Both the position numbers and the translations under genes were made by a program. Source: Chaunax sp. Z400 (lineage: Eukaryota > Chordata > Actinopteri > Lophiiformes > Chaunacidae). Taken from it: a stretch of 64,000 bases of DNA. The stretch covers positions 12,319,501 to 12,383,500 of the forward strand of contig CM075201.1 in assembly GCA_037577475.1 (NCBI GenBank), written 5' to 3'. The notes beneath the pieces are model-generated. The model ran no database searches, was not told the DNA's origin, and saw only the letters and a program-made list of their open reading frames with translations. Shown piece after piece: positions 26,001-35,287 of this stretch; positions within the stretch are counted from its first letter, which is position 1, and every line of letters begins with the position of its first letter.

Positions 26001-26344
26001 GGCCTAACAGAGGGAACCTCTTACAAAGATCGTCCTTCAGGAACAGACAGAGGCCTCAGAGTCTCATCCTTCTCAGCCCTCCATTTCCCATCATGGACTA
26101 CCCGCCGCCAGGAGATGATGGCAAGCTCCTCTCATCCATCAAGAGCCTGAACGACACGTCAGCCGGGAATGTCTTCTCTAAGGAGATGGCGGAGAATATC
26201 AGGACACCGGAGGGGATCACGCTTCAGAACAAAATGACTATTCCAAAAAGTGGACAGAGACTGGAAACATCAACCAGCTGCTTCTACCAGCCGCAGAGGA
26301 GATCGATGATATTTGACAGCAGGAGCCAAAGGCAGATTGAATGA
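15870..26344 (+). CDS. arhgap31: Rho GTPase-activating protein 31 (CdGAP)
   Basis: This protein speeds GTP hydrolysis by Cdc42 and Rac1 and so controls protrusion and adhesion at the cell edge. Exons: 15870-15969, 19219-19321, 20080-20224, 21299-21381, 21504-21611, 21802-21944, 22049-22256, 22404-22525, 22929-22985, 23125-23757, 23901-24037, 24311-26344. They total 1290 residues plus stop; human ARHGAP31 is 1444. Order: polybasic N-terminus (KNKGTKNKSKKRG), RhoGAP domain about 20-220 with arginine finger R56 in GIYRLSG, the LALVWAPNLLR motif, a basic region with KSKKW (human region that binds intersectin SH3), then a long disordered Ser/Pro-rich tail. Conserved tail islands include NISEPFAVSVPLRVSAVIS, QWVTSPLHSP, RRNSAPVSVSS, SLILLSPPFPIMD and the C-terminus ending RQIE. 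All frames join without a shift. The gene is intact and lies downstream of b4galt4, as neighbours do in human. Confidence 0.95.
15970..19218 (+). other. arhgap31 intron 1
   Basis: This is the largest intron, about 3.25 kb. It holds a dispersed-repeat remnant near 17 kb and nothing else recognisable. The 3' end CACTTCAG is a standard acceptor. Confidence 0.85.
16955..17210. repeat. Dispersed repeat remnant (GAGTTATG / GGACGGATGG type)
   Basis: It contains CAGTTTTTGAGTTATGCCCC, then ACAAATGGACGGATGGAACC and a degenerate end CTATATCACCTCCTC. It resembles the remnants near 10.6 kb and 58.1 kb. Confidence 0.5.
19219..21944 (+). CDS. arhgap31: arhgap31 coding exons 2-6 (RhoGAP domain)
   Basis: Five exons carry almost the whole GAP fold. 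Exon 2 (19219-19321) holds the arginine finger codon AGG at 19284-19286. Exon 3 (20080-20224) encodes LQDIHCVGSLCKMYFRELPN. Exons 4 and 5 encode the helical segment through NMHTRNLALVWAPNLLR. Exon 6 closes the domain with FILNHTEQIF. Every residue class expected for an active GAP is present. Confidence 0.93.
19495..19690. repeat. Dispersed repeat remnant in arhgap31 intron 2
   Basis: Phrases such as TTACATTTACACAAGTACTG, CCAATCAGATGCTGTGGGCA and ACAGAGTGGTGACTGCAGAA fit the same TACTCAAGTA-type fish repeat family as the piece at 5.9 kb, in heavily diverged form. Confidence 0.45.
20025..20077 (+). repeat. (TG)n microsatellite serving as splice-acceptor tract
   Basis: About 26 TG units, with one TA break at about 20046, run straight into the TAG that ends arhgap31 intron 2 (AG at 20078-20079). 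No conventional polypyrimidine tract separates the repeat from exon 3. A plausible branch-point sequence ATTTAAC lies just before the repeat. Confidence 0.95.
22715..22835. repeat. Dispersed repeat tail in arhgap31 intron 8
   Basis: The words GTGACCTGACCGCGGTGTAG, CCTCTCGTCCAATGTCAGCT, GGGATAGGAGCC and the end GGGTGGATGGAA match a very common fish repeat tail ending in GGA-rich units. The parent family (SINE or LINE 3' end) was not determined. Confidence 0.6.
23125..23757 (+). CDS. arhgap31: arhgap31 coding exon 10
   Basis: This 633-base exon encodes part of the disordered tail, including LPEQLKVYK and the strongly conserved block NISEPFAVSVPLRVSAVIS (about 23510-23575). It is bounded by GCAG at 23121-23124 and GTGAGG at 23758. 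Confidence 0.92.
24311..26344 (+). CDS. arhgap31: arhgap31 terminal exon 12
   Basis: The single large last coding exon encodes 677 residues. Most of the sequence is diverged from human, but QELKIIEPE, VEPWEDLGF/QWVTSPLHSP, RRNSAPVSVSSVRTAFM, VIPPRVQYSQIP, QSLILLSPPFPIMDYPPP and the C-terminal 45 residues are near-identical islands. Confidence 0.95.
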   Translation, partial: DKRSSTVKEPWSDGDLHQELKIIEPELDLMNETFKPVFGSKSTCEVMKLTMDVKSKRSRSSPSLSLLFKEQSSSISLSDHAIATGSNSAKKQPSESDISLYHDKNTEESRPADMIDEKEKMQHQKITSLNKDDPPPNEQCRLPLEETCSDKVEEDPPVFEGSSLSDDMDRKSEKYVIPLGDTNVSCDGAKKSVIPEVEAIQRLSVCLEKKRNTLELPHLDNDEGCGRNLEDLDLVEPWEDLGFTKQWVTSPLHSPDVEEVFNQLLPFSSCGETLSSEERRMPSPSVENNTQPLIKSTEHISGNISQISSSKPKTNWTNIPAIPTRVTVNNNNGAQPHTGKSSTAKQKNTASSQGFYRQMSYEAAASGKREENDFSKHRPYSLNLDMGHRCIRDISNQQNRNSSEFSSCQRGLLTSSGTPNSRFPSELDLFLSDRQAPLRRNSAPVSVSSVRTAFMIKTCQAKAVPVIPPRVQYSQIPHSRHDNDFDTVRDHEKVYPKMSAEKSNAASPAIMSDLKEELENKEPAPKHPNVEKYVECVKTTSTPELPVITRRHTPSLEVFVDCPRPNRGNLLQRSSFRNRQRPQSLILLSPPFPIMDYPPPGDDGKLLSSIKSLNDTSAGNVFSKEMAENIRTPEGITLQNKMTIPKSGQRLETSTSCFYQPQRRSMIFDSRSQRQIE

Positions 26345-26835
26345 CTGGAGGTGCAGTAACTGACTGTGAGACTGGGTGTTTGTAAATAGATACTGTGTAC
26401 ATAAAATCTGGTTCTTTGTCTGTAAAACCATGAAGTATTTGAGAAGGAGTTGAGGTAGTCATGTCACAGGTATGTGAAAGCCATTTAATGCTGACTGATT
26501 TGTAGAGTAATGATTTTTTTTCATTACCCATTAATCTGCTGATTATTGTCTGGACTTAGTGAATAATTGTTTGATGTATGAAATATCGAAAACAAATTGT
26601 GAAAAAAAAAAGTTTTACAGTTTTACAGTGCGAAAGCTGGTTTCTTCAACAACAATCCTAAATTCAAGGAGATTCAGTTTATTATCAAAGACTAAAATAA
26701 AAAAAAATAGGAACTCATGTCGAGTTACAGTAAATCTTAGCCTACCCTGTCACATACAGCATGTGTGGTGCTAAACAGTCCCATTGCCGTGGATGATTTT
26801 GAGTGCTTATTGAGAATTTGTAAGAGAAAATAGTT
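26345..26835 (+). other. arhgap31: arhgap31 3' UTR, likely
   Basis: There is no coding sequence after the stop. The AATAAA at 26696-26701, in a run of A, is a candidate polyadenylation signal for a short UTR of about 370 bases. A repeat begins at about 26838. Confidence 0.4.
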
Positions 26836-26998
26836 TTACCATAGACTATAAAAGAAGTGGCGGAAACCTCTGGGTCTGAAAAATGAAGCAGAGTAAAACT
26901 GCATTCTTTCTAATGGCCAGCAGGAGGTGACTCCACTGGTTGCAAAAAGAAGCCAAATTGTATTTGAGCCTATGAGTAAATTACCAAACTTCCCAATT

Positions 26999-27006
26999 GA
27001 TTTATT
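26999..27006. repeat. Target-site duplication, left copy
   Basis: GATTTATT, identical to the right copy at 27573-27580, flanks the inserted element. Confidence 0.85.
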
Positions 27007-27572
27007 GGTAACACTTACAATAAGGTACACAAAAGTTTGAGTAGTTACAAGGGAACAAATGAGCAACTGTGACGTCAATTCAATAATGGTGCCGTAATGA
27101 TTCAGTACTCGCTCTGTATGATGCACCACTTTGCTTAAGGGAACACAAAGAGGGTAACTGACTACTTAGTAACTAGTCAGTATAATATGACAAGGAGTAC
27201 ACAAAAACAGTAATTAATGTTTGAGAAATTATTTATGAAGACAGCGGTCAATACAATCTATTCACAGATATTTATGAACTAATCGCTATATGATTAGTTC
27301 ATAGAGAATCTCCTAATCTGGTCTCTACTTACTCAGCGTTATCTAAAATATATCCTTAATCAGGAACTATTAGTGAAGTACTTATTAACAAATCATCAGT
27401 TATCAAGTTGTTCCTGATTCGTTCCTCACTCCAACTTAATTGACTAATCATTAACGAATAATTCGCTACTCTATTAAATCTGATCAGGGGTTTGTTTCCT
27501 TTGCAGTTAGTTTCCTAACCATTCCTCATTTGTTCCCTAAAAATGTTATGTACCATATTGTAAAGATGTACA
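27007..27572. mobile_element. hAT-like non-autonomous DNA transposon (MITE), 566 bp
   Basis: The ends are inverted and imperfect: the left begins GGTAACACTTACAATAAGGT and the right, read inversely, begins TGTACATCTTTACAATATGG. A second inverted pair lies inside (GGGAACAAATGAG on the left, CTCATTTGTTCCC on the right). There is no coding capacity. The 8-bp direct repeat GATTTATT on both sides is the size hAT transposases make. The interior is AT-rich and unrecognised. Confidence 0.85.
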
Positions 27573-27580
27573 GATTTATT
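27573..27580. repeat. Target-site duplication, right copy
   Basis: GATTTATT, directly after the element end. Confidence 0.85.
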
Positions 27581-28970
27581 ACCTCATTAAACAGTTTCCA
27601 AATCAGTTTATGATCTCGGTCGGCAATTCCAAGTCTTTTCCAATATAGCATGATGTTCATGTTGTAAATGATGGTCCCATTTAGAGTGAAATAATGATAA
27701 AGCGGGGTGCTTTACAGTATGCTTCCCTTGTAATTGACAAGTTGCCACCATGGTGGCCTGTCAGCCCAGATAAAGGCGTGGCCCAGGTGCACATATACAG
27801 ATGCACCTTGCGAATACTTGTGGCTCCAATTAAAAAAAGATGGCAATGGTCAAAATGCCACAGTCTTGAATATGGTAGTTTACAGTCAGAGTGGCTATAT
27901 CCACTTCTTTTATGAAGGTCCTCGTTTTTTCAGGAGTTTTCATCCACATCTCACAGGTCATCTCATATGAGGAAGACTGTGATGTGCTATTGAAATCAGC
28001 ACAAAATCTCCAATAAGTGAAACTTAGCTTATGTGTCCCTCTAAAAAGAACTTTTTTGTCTTGGTTTTATTGGAGCTAAAAAGGTTGTCATTAGCGAGTC
28101 ACTGGAAACGTAGACCAAAAATTGTTCAGTTCAGGGGCTTCTTAATTTTTATGTCTCTATAACATTTTGATGCACTTGATTCCACTACGGCACACTCAGT
28201 TCCTATAGAATCTAGATTAATCAAAACACAGGATCTTCTCCAGAATCAAGCCATATGTGATGTTAAGACAAATAGTTAGATTATTTTAACCTAGTGACCA
28301 ATAAACAGCCAGGGTTCATTCTACCTTGTCATAGAAATACATATGAAATGAATACATCCCTGATCATTAAGGGCTCTGAATACAGGAGTGTGCAGTAAAC
28401 GTTAAGAAGAAGAATATGGTAAACTGAAGAACACACAATAAAACTGTTAAACAGCCATTCATTAGATCATTTAAATGAGTTTATTTATTTCTTTAATTAC
28501 ATACACTTGATGTAGCTATTAACTCTGTGATAAGCTGATGTTAATGTGATTTTTTTTATATAAAGAAGGATATTCCCTTTTCTGATTTAAATATATCACA
28601 AATTTAATTAACAGTATTTACCCACAGAAGAACTTTAAGTCATGTGTATCTGTTTTCTGTAATTGCTTTGTTTTTTATGCTATTGTACTTTGTTGTTTGG
28701 GTCTTGACAATGAGGACCAGTATTGTAGAGGAGTGAAGAGCAGTCCTACCTGATGTTCTGTAAAGTAAACTGGACATTGAGTGTGTGCACGCTGACTGTA
28801 TTTTTCATGTGTTTGGGGTTTGATGGTGCTTTGAGTCAAAGTTAGATGAAGGTTTCTCCAGGTTTTTGTCTCTTCCCTTTGCATACAAACACAGAGTCTG
28901 ACATTTTTACCTTTTGCTCTATTTGTGCCTGAGCAGCCGTGAGCAGAGCATAGTTTGGATGATGAAGGAA

Positions 28971-29086
28971 GTTATGGTCATCTTTGAGGGTTGATTCAGC
29001 AGCAACTGGACTTCTTTTCGTAGCTAAGAAAAGCTAAGAAAAGAAGTCCAGTTGCTGCTGAATCAACCTTCAAGGATTACCATGAC
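28971..29086. repeat. Long near-perfect inverted repeat (hairpin)
   Basis: The inner arms 28981-29025 and 29032-29076 pair over 45 bases with three mismatches around a six-base loop. The pairing extends about 10 bases further with two more mismatches. The core phrase GATTCAGCAGCAACTGGACT appears on one arm and its complement on the other. I recall this phrase from dispersed fish repeats, so it may be a fold-back copy of one. It encodes no protein. Confidence 0.93.
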
Positions 29087-31079
29087 CTGGATGACTGAGA
29101 CTCTACACAAACAAGTTATGGTATATTTTTCAAAGACGCAGATGTCATTGAGGTGTGACACAGAGTGTTTTTTATACTGTAGTTTGGATGGAAATGATGA
29201 CTGATCACAGTGTTTTATTCAAAACTATGAGATATGTATTTTTAATTTGTTTTGTAATTTTTGTGTACTTGTTGATCCTGAAAATGATTGACTGGAGAGT
29301 ATTCGTAGGAAAAGATGAGGTGAGAGTTTTGCCTTTAATATCCGATGAAGGCACCTGAAGTATTAGTTTACAACAGAAAACTATGAGAATAAAAAGTTTT
29401 GAAAATCACTTCATTTGTCAGTGGTTGTATACACACATGGTTTTCATTCAGACTCTTTGTTTTATTTTGTTAGACGTTACTTGAGGTGTCCACTGTGACG
29501 AACAGTTTTTCCACTACCCAATGTATTTGTTCCCAACGGGTTAAACATCGTGTGATGGAGAAATACTGGATAACAATCACCACAGCAACAGGTATGTCAC
29601 ACTCCAGATTGAAATAACACTGCTGACATCTCCAAATTATTATTAGAATTTAAAGATTAGGAATAAAAGAAAATCCCAATAGTTTTCTATTACTGGGAAT
29701 ATGAGCAAGTGCTGCAATGTGAACTGCTGTGTTTTTGCTAAGCACATTTGGCAATTTTGTAGAGCAGAATTCATTTTTCTCAGGACACTCCTCTTCCTCT
29801 TAGATCTCCTATTCAAATCTTTGCTTAAGTACTTCTTTCAGATATTGAGTTTTGCTTCTCTCTGATGTATTTTAGCTAATACCTATGGAATCATTGTCAC
29901 AGGAGTTACACATATTTAAAGATGTTGACCAAATAGTGCCTACATGACTTTCTGGTTTGGTAGTTCAACTCTAAATAACACTCAACTGACAACATTTAAT
30001 GATTGAAATGCCTCAGTTCCCCTCAGAGTCCAGAGAAGGTCATTACTTTCATACAGTCCTTCATAAAGCAGCTCATTGAGTAGGGCGATATAAAAGAGGC
30101 TGTGGTGCTGCTGTGTGAATGAGGAGAATTAAAGGGGGCCCCGAGACTGATGGGGGCTCTTTGCAGATCACTTGTGAAACCTTTAGACCTACAGAATGCA
30201 GGATTTTGTGTTCCTATTTAGGATATATATACACATATGTGTCTAGGTTATAATACTGTAAGCTGCATTGTCACGAGTTTGTGTTTTAACTATTTACAAA
30301 ACATGATTTTTTTTGGTCCAAATTCATCCAAGGATGGTCAAACAGTTTCTTGTTAATCAGCAAACTCTGGTCTTTGCCAGCAGATGACGCTCCTGCTCCA
30401 CACAGCGCATCTGAACGAACCACTGAACTGCGGGACAAACAGAAAGACCCTCTGAAAACAAAACAGTGCCAGTCTGTTTCAGGTACACGAGTGCTCCAAA
30501 TACAGTACACCACACACTCTGTGGCTGAGAAGCAACACTTGTCACCACTGCTCTGTGAACCATGCTGCTCGAATATGTTTTGCGCGTAATTGCGTGAGAG
30601 AAAGTCGGTTTTACGCGCGGAGATCTGTCGTCTGTCATCCTTTTCTAAATATATTCTAGCTTTAAACAGAGTGTGTCAAAGCATTCATTCAACAGCATAA
30701 ATCATACATGGTGTTGAAATACGCCATAAACAATGCATTCAGCGGTAAAAGCTCTCAAGTCATGATGTAGGGCTATAAGTGTTTATTAAAAGGCATAGAC
30801 TACGAATGTCATGTGGAAGATAAGGTAGAAATGTCTCTATCAATCTTTAATTTACATATCATTTTTTAATTTCTTCCTACAACAAGTCGATCGGTTACCT
30901 CAGTGACCAGGTGAGCTTTTTATTACCGCTTTGTTCGTTTGAGTCTAATATTTATTAGATTTGCTTCTCATTTAAATTGACAAGTCAAACGATGTCAGAA
31001 AAAAAAGTCCACTGTAATTTTATCCAAATGTCACGTTTAATATTTTGACCAAAATGCCATTCAGGAGCATTCATTCTGA

Positions 31080-31410
31080 TGGCGCTGACAGAGGTCACTT
31101 CCATGTCTGCGCAGTTCATTATTTCCCGACCTTTGACACTGCCTGTGTATGGGCCGAGCATTAAAAAGGCGCATTCTGAGCCCACTGAAAAAGGCAAACA
31201 GAGCACGGTGCGCGCGTTGAATATTCAATTAGACAGGGGGGAACTGAGCAGAAGTGAAACTGCGTGCCAGTCCTTCATCTTACATTACTGATTAGCTGTT
31301 AAACAGATTATGCACAGCTGAATGGGTTCAAATGTTGCAGCAGAAAACAGTCGGAGTTCAAGGCAATGGCGAGCGGTTTCCTTCACCGCCACTTCAGCAG
31401 GCTGAGCACG
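31080..31410. promoter_or_regulatory. Candidate cis-regulatory island downstream of gsx1
   Basis: A GC-richer stretch contains a GAGGTCAC half-site, ATATTCAATTAGACA, CTGATTAGCTG and a GGTGCGCGCG cluster. No frame is coding. The idea that it is an enhancer rests only on composition and motif density. Confidence 0.25.
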
Positions 31411-32239
31411 CTTTGTCATCTCTAACAGCTCCATAATGAAACATGTTGCTGTACAACTTTTTCAACTTTAACCACGGTCATTTAAAAAAACATTTAAAAA
31501 AACATCGAGAGCATCTGAAAGTGTTTCCAGCCCATCAATGCAGCAGGTCGAGTTGTTTGGGTGAAGCTGCACCACAATTAACAGAAAATAACTCTTAAAG
31601 AGATTTAATAGTTATCTGCATTCACTTTGTTAATGCAAAAGTAAAATCTTTGCCATTTTCAACTCACACAAACATGCTCACACTTCTATGTTTTTGATAT
31701 TATATCTATTTCCTTTCAATAGAAGAACAGCCCCACGCAAGATTTTTTTTTTAAAAACACCATCAAACTCCACAAAGTAATGAAATGTGAAAATAAATGT
31801 GCATTGGACCATTAAATTCTTATTCAAAAATGTCCTCATGTAAGTCTCCCTTCCTCCAACAATAACTCACTGTTCTGCATTTACAAGGGAGGTTGGAAGC
31901 CTGGAGCAGCAGGTATTTGTGCTTTGAAAGTGAGTAAACAAACACGTTATAAATGCAGTAAAGGGTTTAAAAGTTTATTTTCTAAGATAGCAAGTTAACA
32001 CGTTGGGTTTACTACACCTATTTACTAAGCTGGATAAGTTTAAAGTATTTGAATGTGCAGTGCCACAGCAAGCCACGCGGGTCCAAAAGAGCTCTCATTG
32101 AGAAGCCACGTGTCCGTTTCCAAAGCCTCTCCAACTTAACCACCTCCTTTGTACGACTAACCCACATCGGCAGCGTCCCTCCACATAAAGGGATTTGCAA
32201 TTTCAAGATATTTCAGCTTAAATGTTTTTGACAGTTCCC

Positions 32240-32660
32240 TCGCTTTTACCTCGGCTTGGTTATTTTAACTGTGCCAAATGGGTCACCTTGGGTTGCTGTC
32301 TGCGCGCAAAGGGCTTTTGCGCGCATTCAGTCTGAATTTTTTCCAACTTTCCTTGACGGGGAAACCAGCTGCTGGTCGTGAAAAGACGGCTTATTAATTG
32401 TCCTTTGTCATGCAGAATTGCTTGATTTCTAAAGAAACGTACAAAGGCTCTTTTTCAGGATTCAAGTATTTTGTTTCGTGCGTATTTTCAAACCATCGAA
32501 TCAGCTGCAGCGCCGCGCCGTCTACCAGACTCTCAGGTACTGACTGCCTGCTCCCTTTGTCCCCTTTTAATGCTGTTGTAAATCGTGCAGACTGATTTGT
32601 TACAAGCTGTTCTTTTAATCTGATAGATAAGAGACATGTCAAAGAAAAGCCGTAAATAAA
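32240..32660. promoter_or_regulatory. Candidate cis-regulatory island with E2F-like palindrome
   Basis: It contains an inverted pair of GCGCAAA words (32301-32325), CTTATTAATTGTCCTTTGTC (a homeodomain core next to a Sox-type site), CAGCTGC E-boxes and TTTAATCTGATAGATAAG. It is non-coding in all frames. It lies 2.3-2.7 kb beyond the gsx1 stop codon. Confidence 0.3.
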
Positions 32661-34395
32661 AAATTAGCCAGAATAAAGACAAGGGCGAGTCTGCTAGATG
32701 GGCGCCTGTTGACTCAAGCGGCTCTCCAGCGTCAGGGGAGCCCTCTCTCAGCTCCGTCAAGGTTACGTCCACAATTCCCTTTTATTCTTTACAAAAAGAC
32801 ACCGTAGTCCTTTTTGCTTCAATGAATTGATCGGCACAAAATTAAGAATAAATAAATTGAGCATTTGGAGCACCGAGGGTATAAGCTCCCCCAGGGCGCA
32901 TACCCCCAGGCTATTGAATGGATAAAGGCCGCTTTGCAGAGGACGTTGTGAGCAAAATGGGGCTCTTTGGTGCAATTAACAAAATAGTCTAATCCCATAT
33001 CTTAACAAATGCAAATATTAGAGTTTTGTTAAAATGGATAAGTGAACAATTAAATGAAAGTTTACAAGTGAAACTGCACGTCCAAAAAAGGCACACTGAT
33101 GCAGATAATGTGCTGTAGGCAATTTAACAACAGTTTTTACTCCCTTTAAAAAGTCTAAAGATACGTTTCCAAGGGAAAAAATATAATTTAAAGCTTATTC
33201 AGTATAATAAGTATAATTCTAACAACCAGAGCTTCGGTCAAAGAGCAGCTGCAGTGGTGCGTAAAGGAGGCGAACAAAACTGGAACTATACACTAAACTC
33301 GATTTATTCCTTTTTTTGGAGATACGTTAGTGATCAGATGCCATATTCTCACTTTTTTTAAAAAATCACACTCTTTTTATATAAATTTTAACCACAATAG
33401 CAAAATAAATTATTTTGTACAAAAGACAAATGTAATGTTAGAGGATGCTGCGTATTATTGGACCTGATATATCATTTCATTTTTGTAGGATTTATGATTT
33501 GCCATCAAATTCGAATTGTAATTAGTAATTATGTTTTCTTATTTAGAAATAAATTGGCTGACTTGAAGAGTCTTGCACTAGTTCTAAAACACACCTCGAG
33601 CTCATAAAACAATAAACTTGACCACGCTGGTGTGTTAACAATAACAACAATATGGGTCATGGATACCAAACTGTGTGTGTTTTCCTCATTGATTTTCATG
33701 TTAGATCGATATCTTAAGATATGCACACTCCTAATGCACAATTATACACCCACAGTGATTATTAACTCGGTCACACGAGACAGATCTTTTCAGTTGGGAT
33801 GAACCTGAATAGGGCTCCAAAGGGCGACGCAGTGAGGTTGAGTGTCCCCTAGGGAAAGCATATAAAGGGGCCCTATACCAATGTATTTATCACCTCTAAG
33901 TGATAAATACTATTGAGCATTTAATTCAGTCGTCCATGATGGAGTTCAACTCATGTGGTCTAATGAGCTCCTTCAAGATGCACAAACACATTTGGTTTGT
34001 CTGAGGTGCAGATTGAAAATAACTTTTGTCATTCCAATTTTCTTATTGGCTCTTTCAACAAAATACTGTATATGAACCGTATCAATTACTTTTGGTTTTC
34101 AACACCAAACACATCTTGGCAGCTTTTCTGTCAGGTAAGAATATTAAAACCTATTTTTACATTGCAAAGAAACTTAGACTTCTTCTGAAATAACGCACTG
34201 CACCTGCTGCAACATCCAGCGCAGCCAGGGCAGATTTATATGTGTGGAGATGTGATTCATATTATCATTTTGACCAAAGAGTATCACACAGTATTTGCCA
34301 TTATCAGACTGTTTTATCTCAACATCTTTTTTCATATAAAAATGCAACTTAAGGTCCACATTTGCAATATTAATCCGAGTTTACGCGCGCCACTG

Positions 34396-34415
34396 TGCGC
34401 ACTCGGTGGTGCGCA
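34396..34415 (-). other. GC hairpin in predicted gsx1 3' UTR
   Basis: TGCGCAC and GTGCGCA form a 7-bp stem with a six-base loop. It lies just beyond the candidate poly(A) signal at 34466-34471 in the direction of gsx1 transcription. Confidence 0.5.
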
Positions 34416-34465
34416 AAGATCAACACATTTAAGCCATAGGACAAAGTCTGCCGCTCAGAAATATT

Positions 34466-34471
34466 TTTATT
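34466..34471 (-). other. gsx1: Candidate gsx1 polyadenylation signal
   Basis: AATAAA on the - strand, about 465 bases after the stop codon. It would give a 3' UTR of roughly 0.5 kb. Further AT-rich AATAAA-like words are close by. Confidence 0.4.
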
Positions 34472-34934
34472 TACGTATCAACATTTTTAAATAAATAAAT
34501 ATTTTTCAATTACACTGAAGATAGAATTTCAGAGTGATTTCATTGAGGGACTTTCTCTCCAACTTTCCATATTTTAAGTCACAGTTCCATCCACATAGAA
34601 TGAATAACCAGTAATCACCACGTGTACAAAATACTTTCTTCCCCAAAATACTAACATTGTTGCTATTATTTTTTTGTCATTTGGGTTTGTCTTTACAAAC
34701 ATGCCTACCGTAGTTATCGGATTGGCAACAACAAATGGACCGTTTTCAGAAAAAAACTACATACAAAACGTACAACATGTATACAGCTATACAATAATTC
34801 AGGGCAATTCCCTGATTAAATATTCTCTGTCTATTTACAGCTGACTGAACACAAGTGGATCAGTCTTCTTTTTTTTTTGGCTGTATTCAAAATCAGGAGG
34901 ACTCAAATCTCGCAGAGGGGAGACAGGGCAGAGT

Positions 34935-35287
34935 TCAGGGGGAGACGGACAGGTCCACGTCCTCCTTTTCGGACGAGGAGGGAGATATGGGAATGTCATC
35001 CTCCTCTTCCTCCGAGCATCTCGCGGTTGACAGGGACGAGCATTTGCAGCTATGTGATCCAGTCCTTTGGCCGCTGCTCTTGCCCTCCTTTTTGTGCTTC
35101 ACTCTGCGGTTCTGAAACCAGATTTTAACCTGTTTCTCGGACAAGTTCAGGTACGTGGCGATCTCGATGCGCCTCAGTCTGGATAGATACATGTTGGAGG
35201 TGAACTCTCGCTCCAGCTCCAAAAGTTGCGTGCTGGTGAAGGCTGTGCGCATGCGCTTGCTGCTCTGAAGTTTGCTGTTGCTGTTTT
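34935..35287 (-). CDS. gsx1: gsx1 exon 2 (homeodomain and tail)
   Basis: It starts AA AAC after the CACAG acceptor and joins the last G of exon 1 to form a Glu codon. It encodes the whole homeodomain and ends TGA at 34937-34935. Confidence 0.95.

Larger units (their letters stand above)
26838..27920. repeat. Dispersed repeat interrupted by a younger element
   Basis: The left part (26838-27006) starts CATAGACTATAAAAGAAGTG and contains GGCCAGCAGGAGGTGACTCC. The right part (27573-about 27920) contains CATGATGTTCATGTTGTAAA and ends CCACTTCTTTTATGA, the inverse of the left end. The two parts belong to one element with terminal inverted repeats of the form CTATAAAAGAAGTGG. I recall this family as frequent in percomorph genomes. 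It was split by the 566-bp insertion described separately. Confidence 0.75.
27921..34400. other. Intergenic DNA between convergent arhgap31 and gsx1
   Basis: No coding gene was recognised. A long hairpin lies near 29 kb. From about 30.3 to 32.7 kb the base composition becomes less AT-rich, with islands rich in GCGC, ATTA and ACAAAG-like words that look like candidate regulatory DNA for gsx1. The remainder is AT-rich and featureless. Confidence 0.55.
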
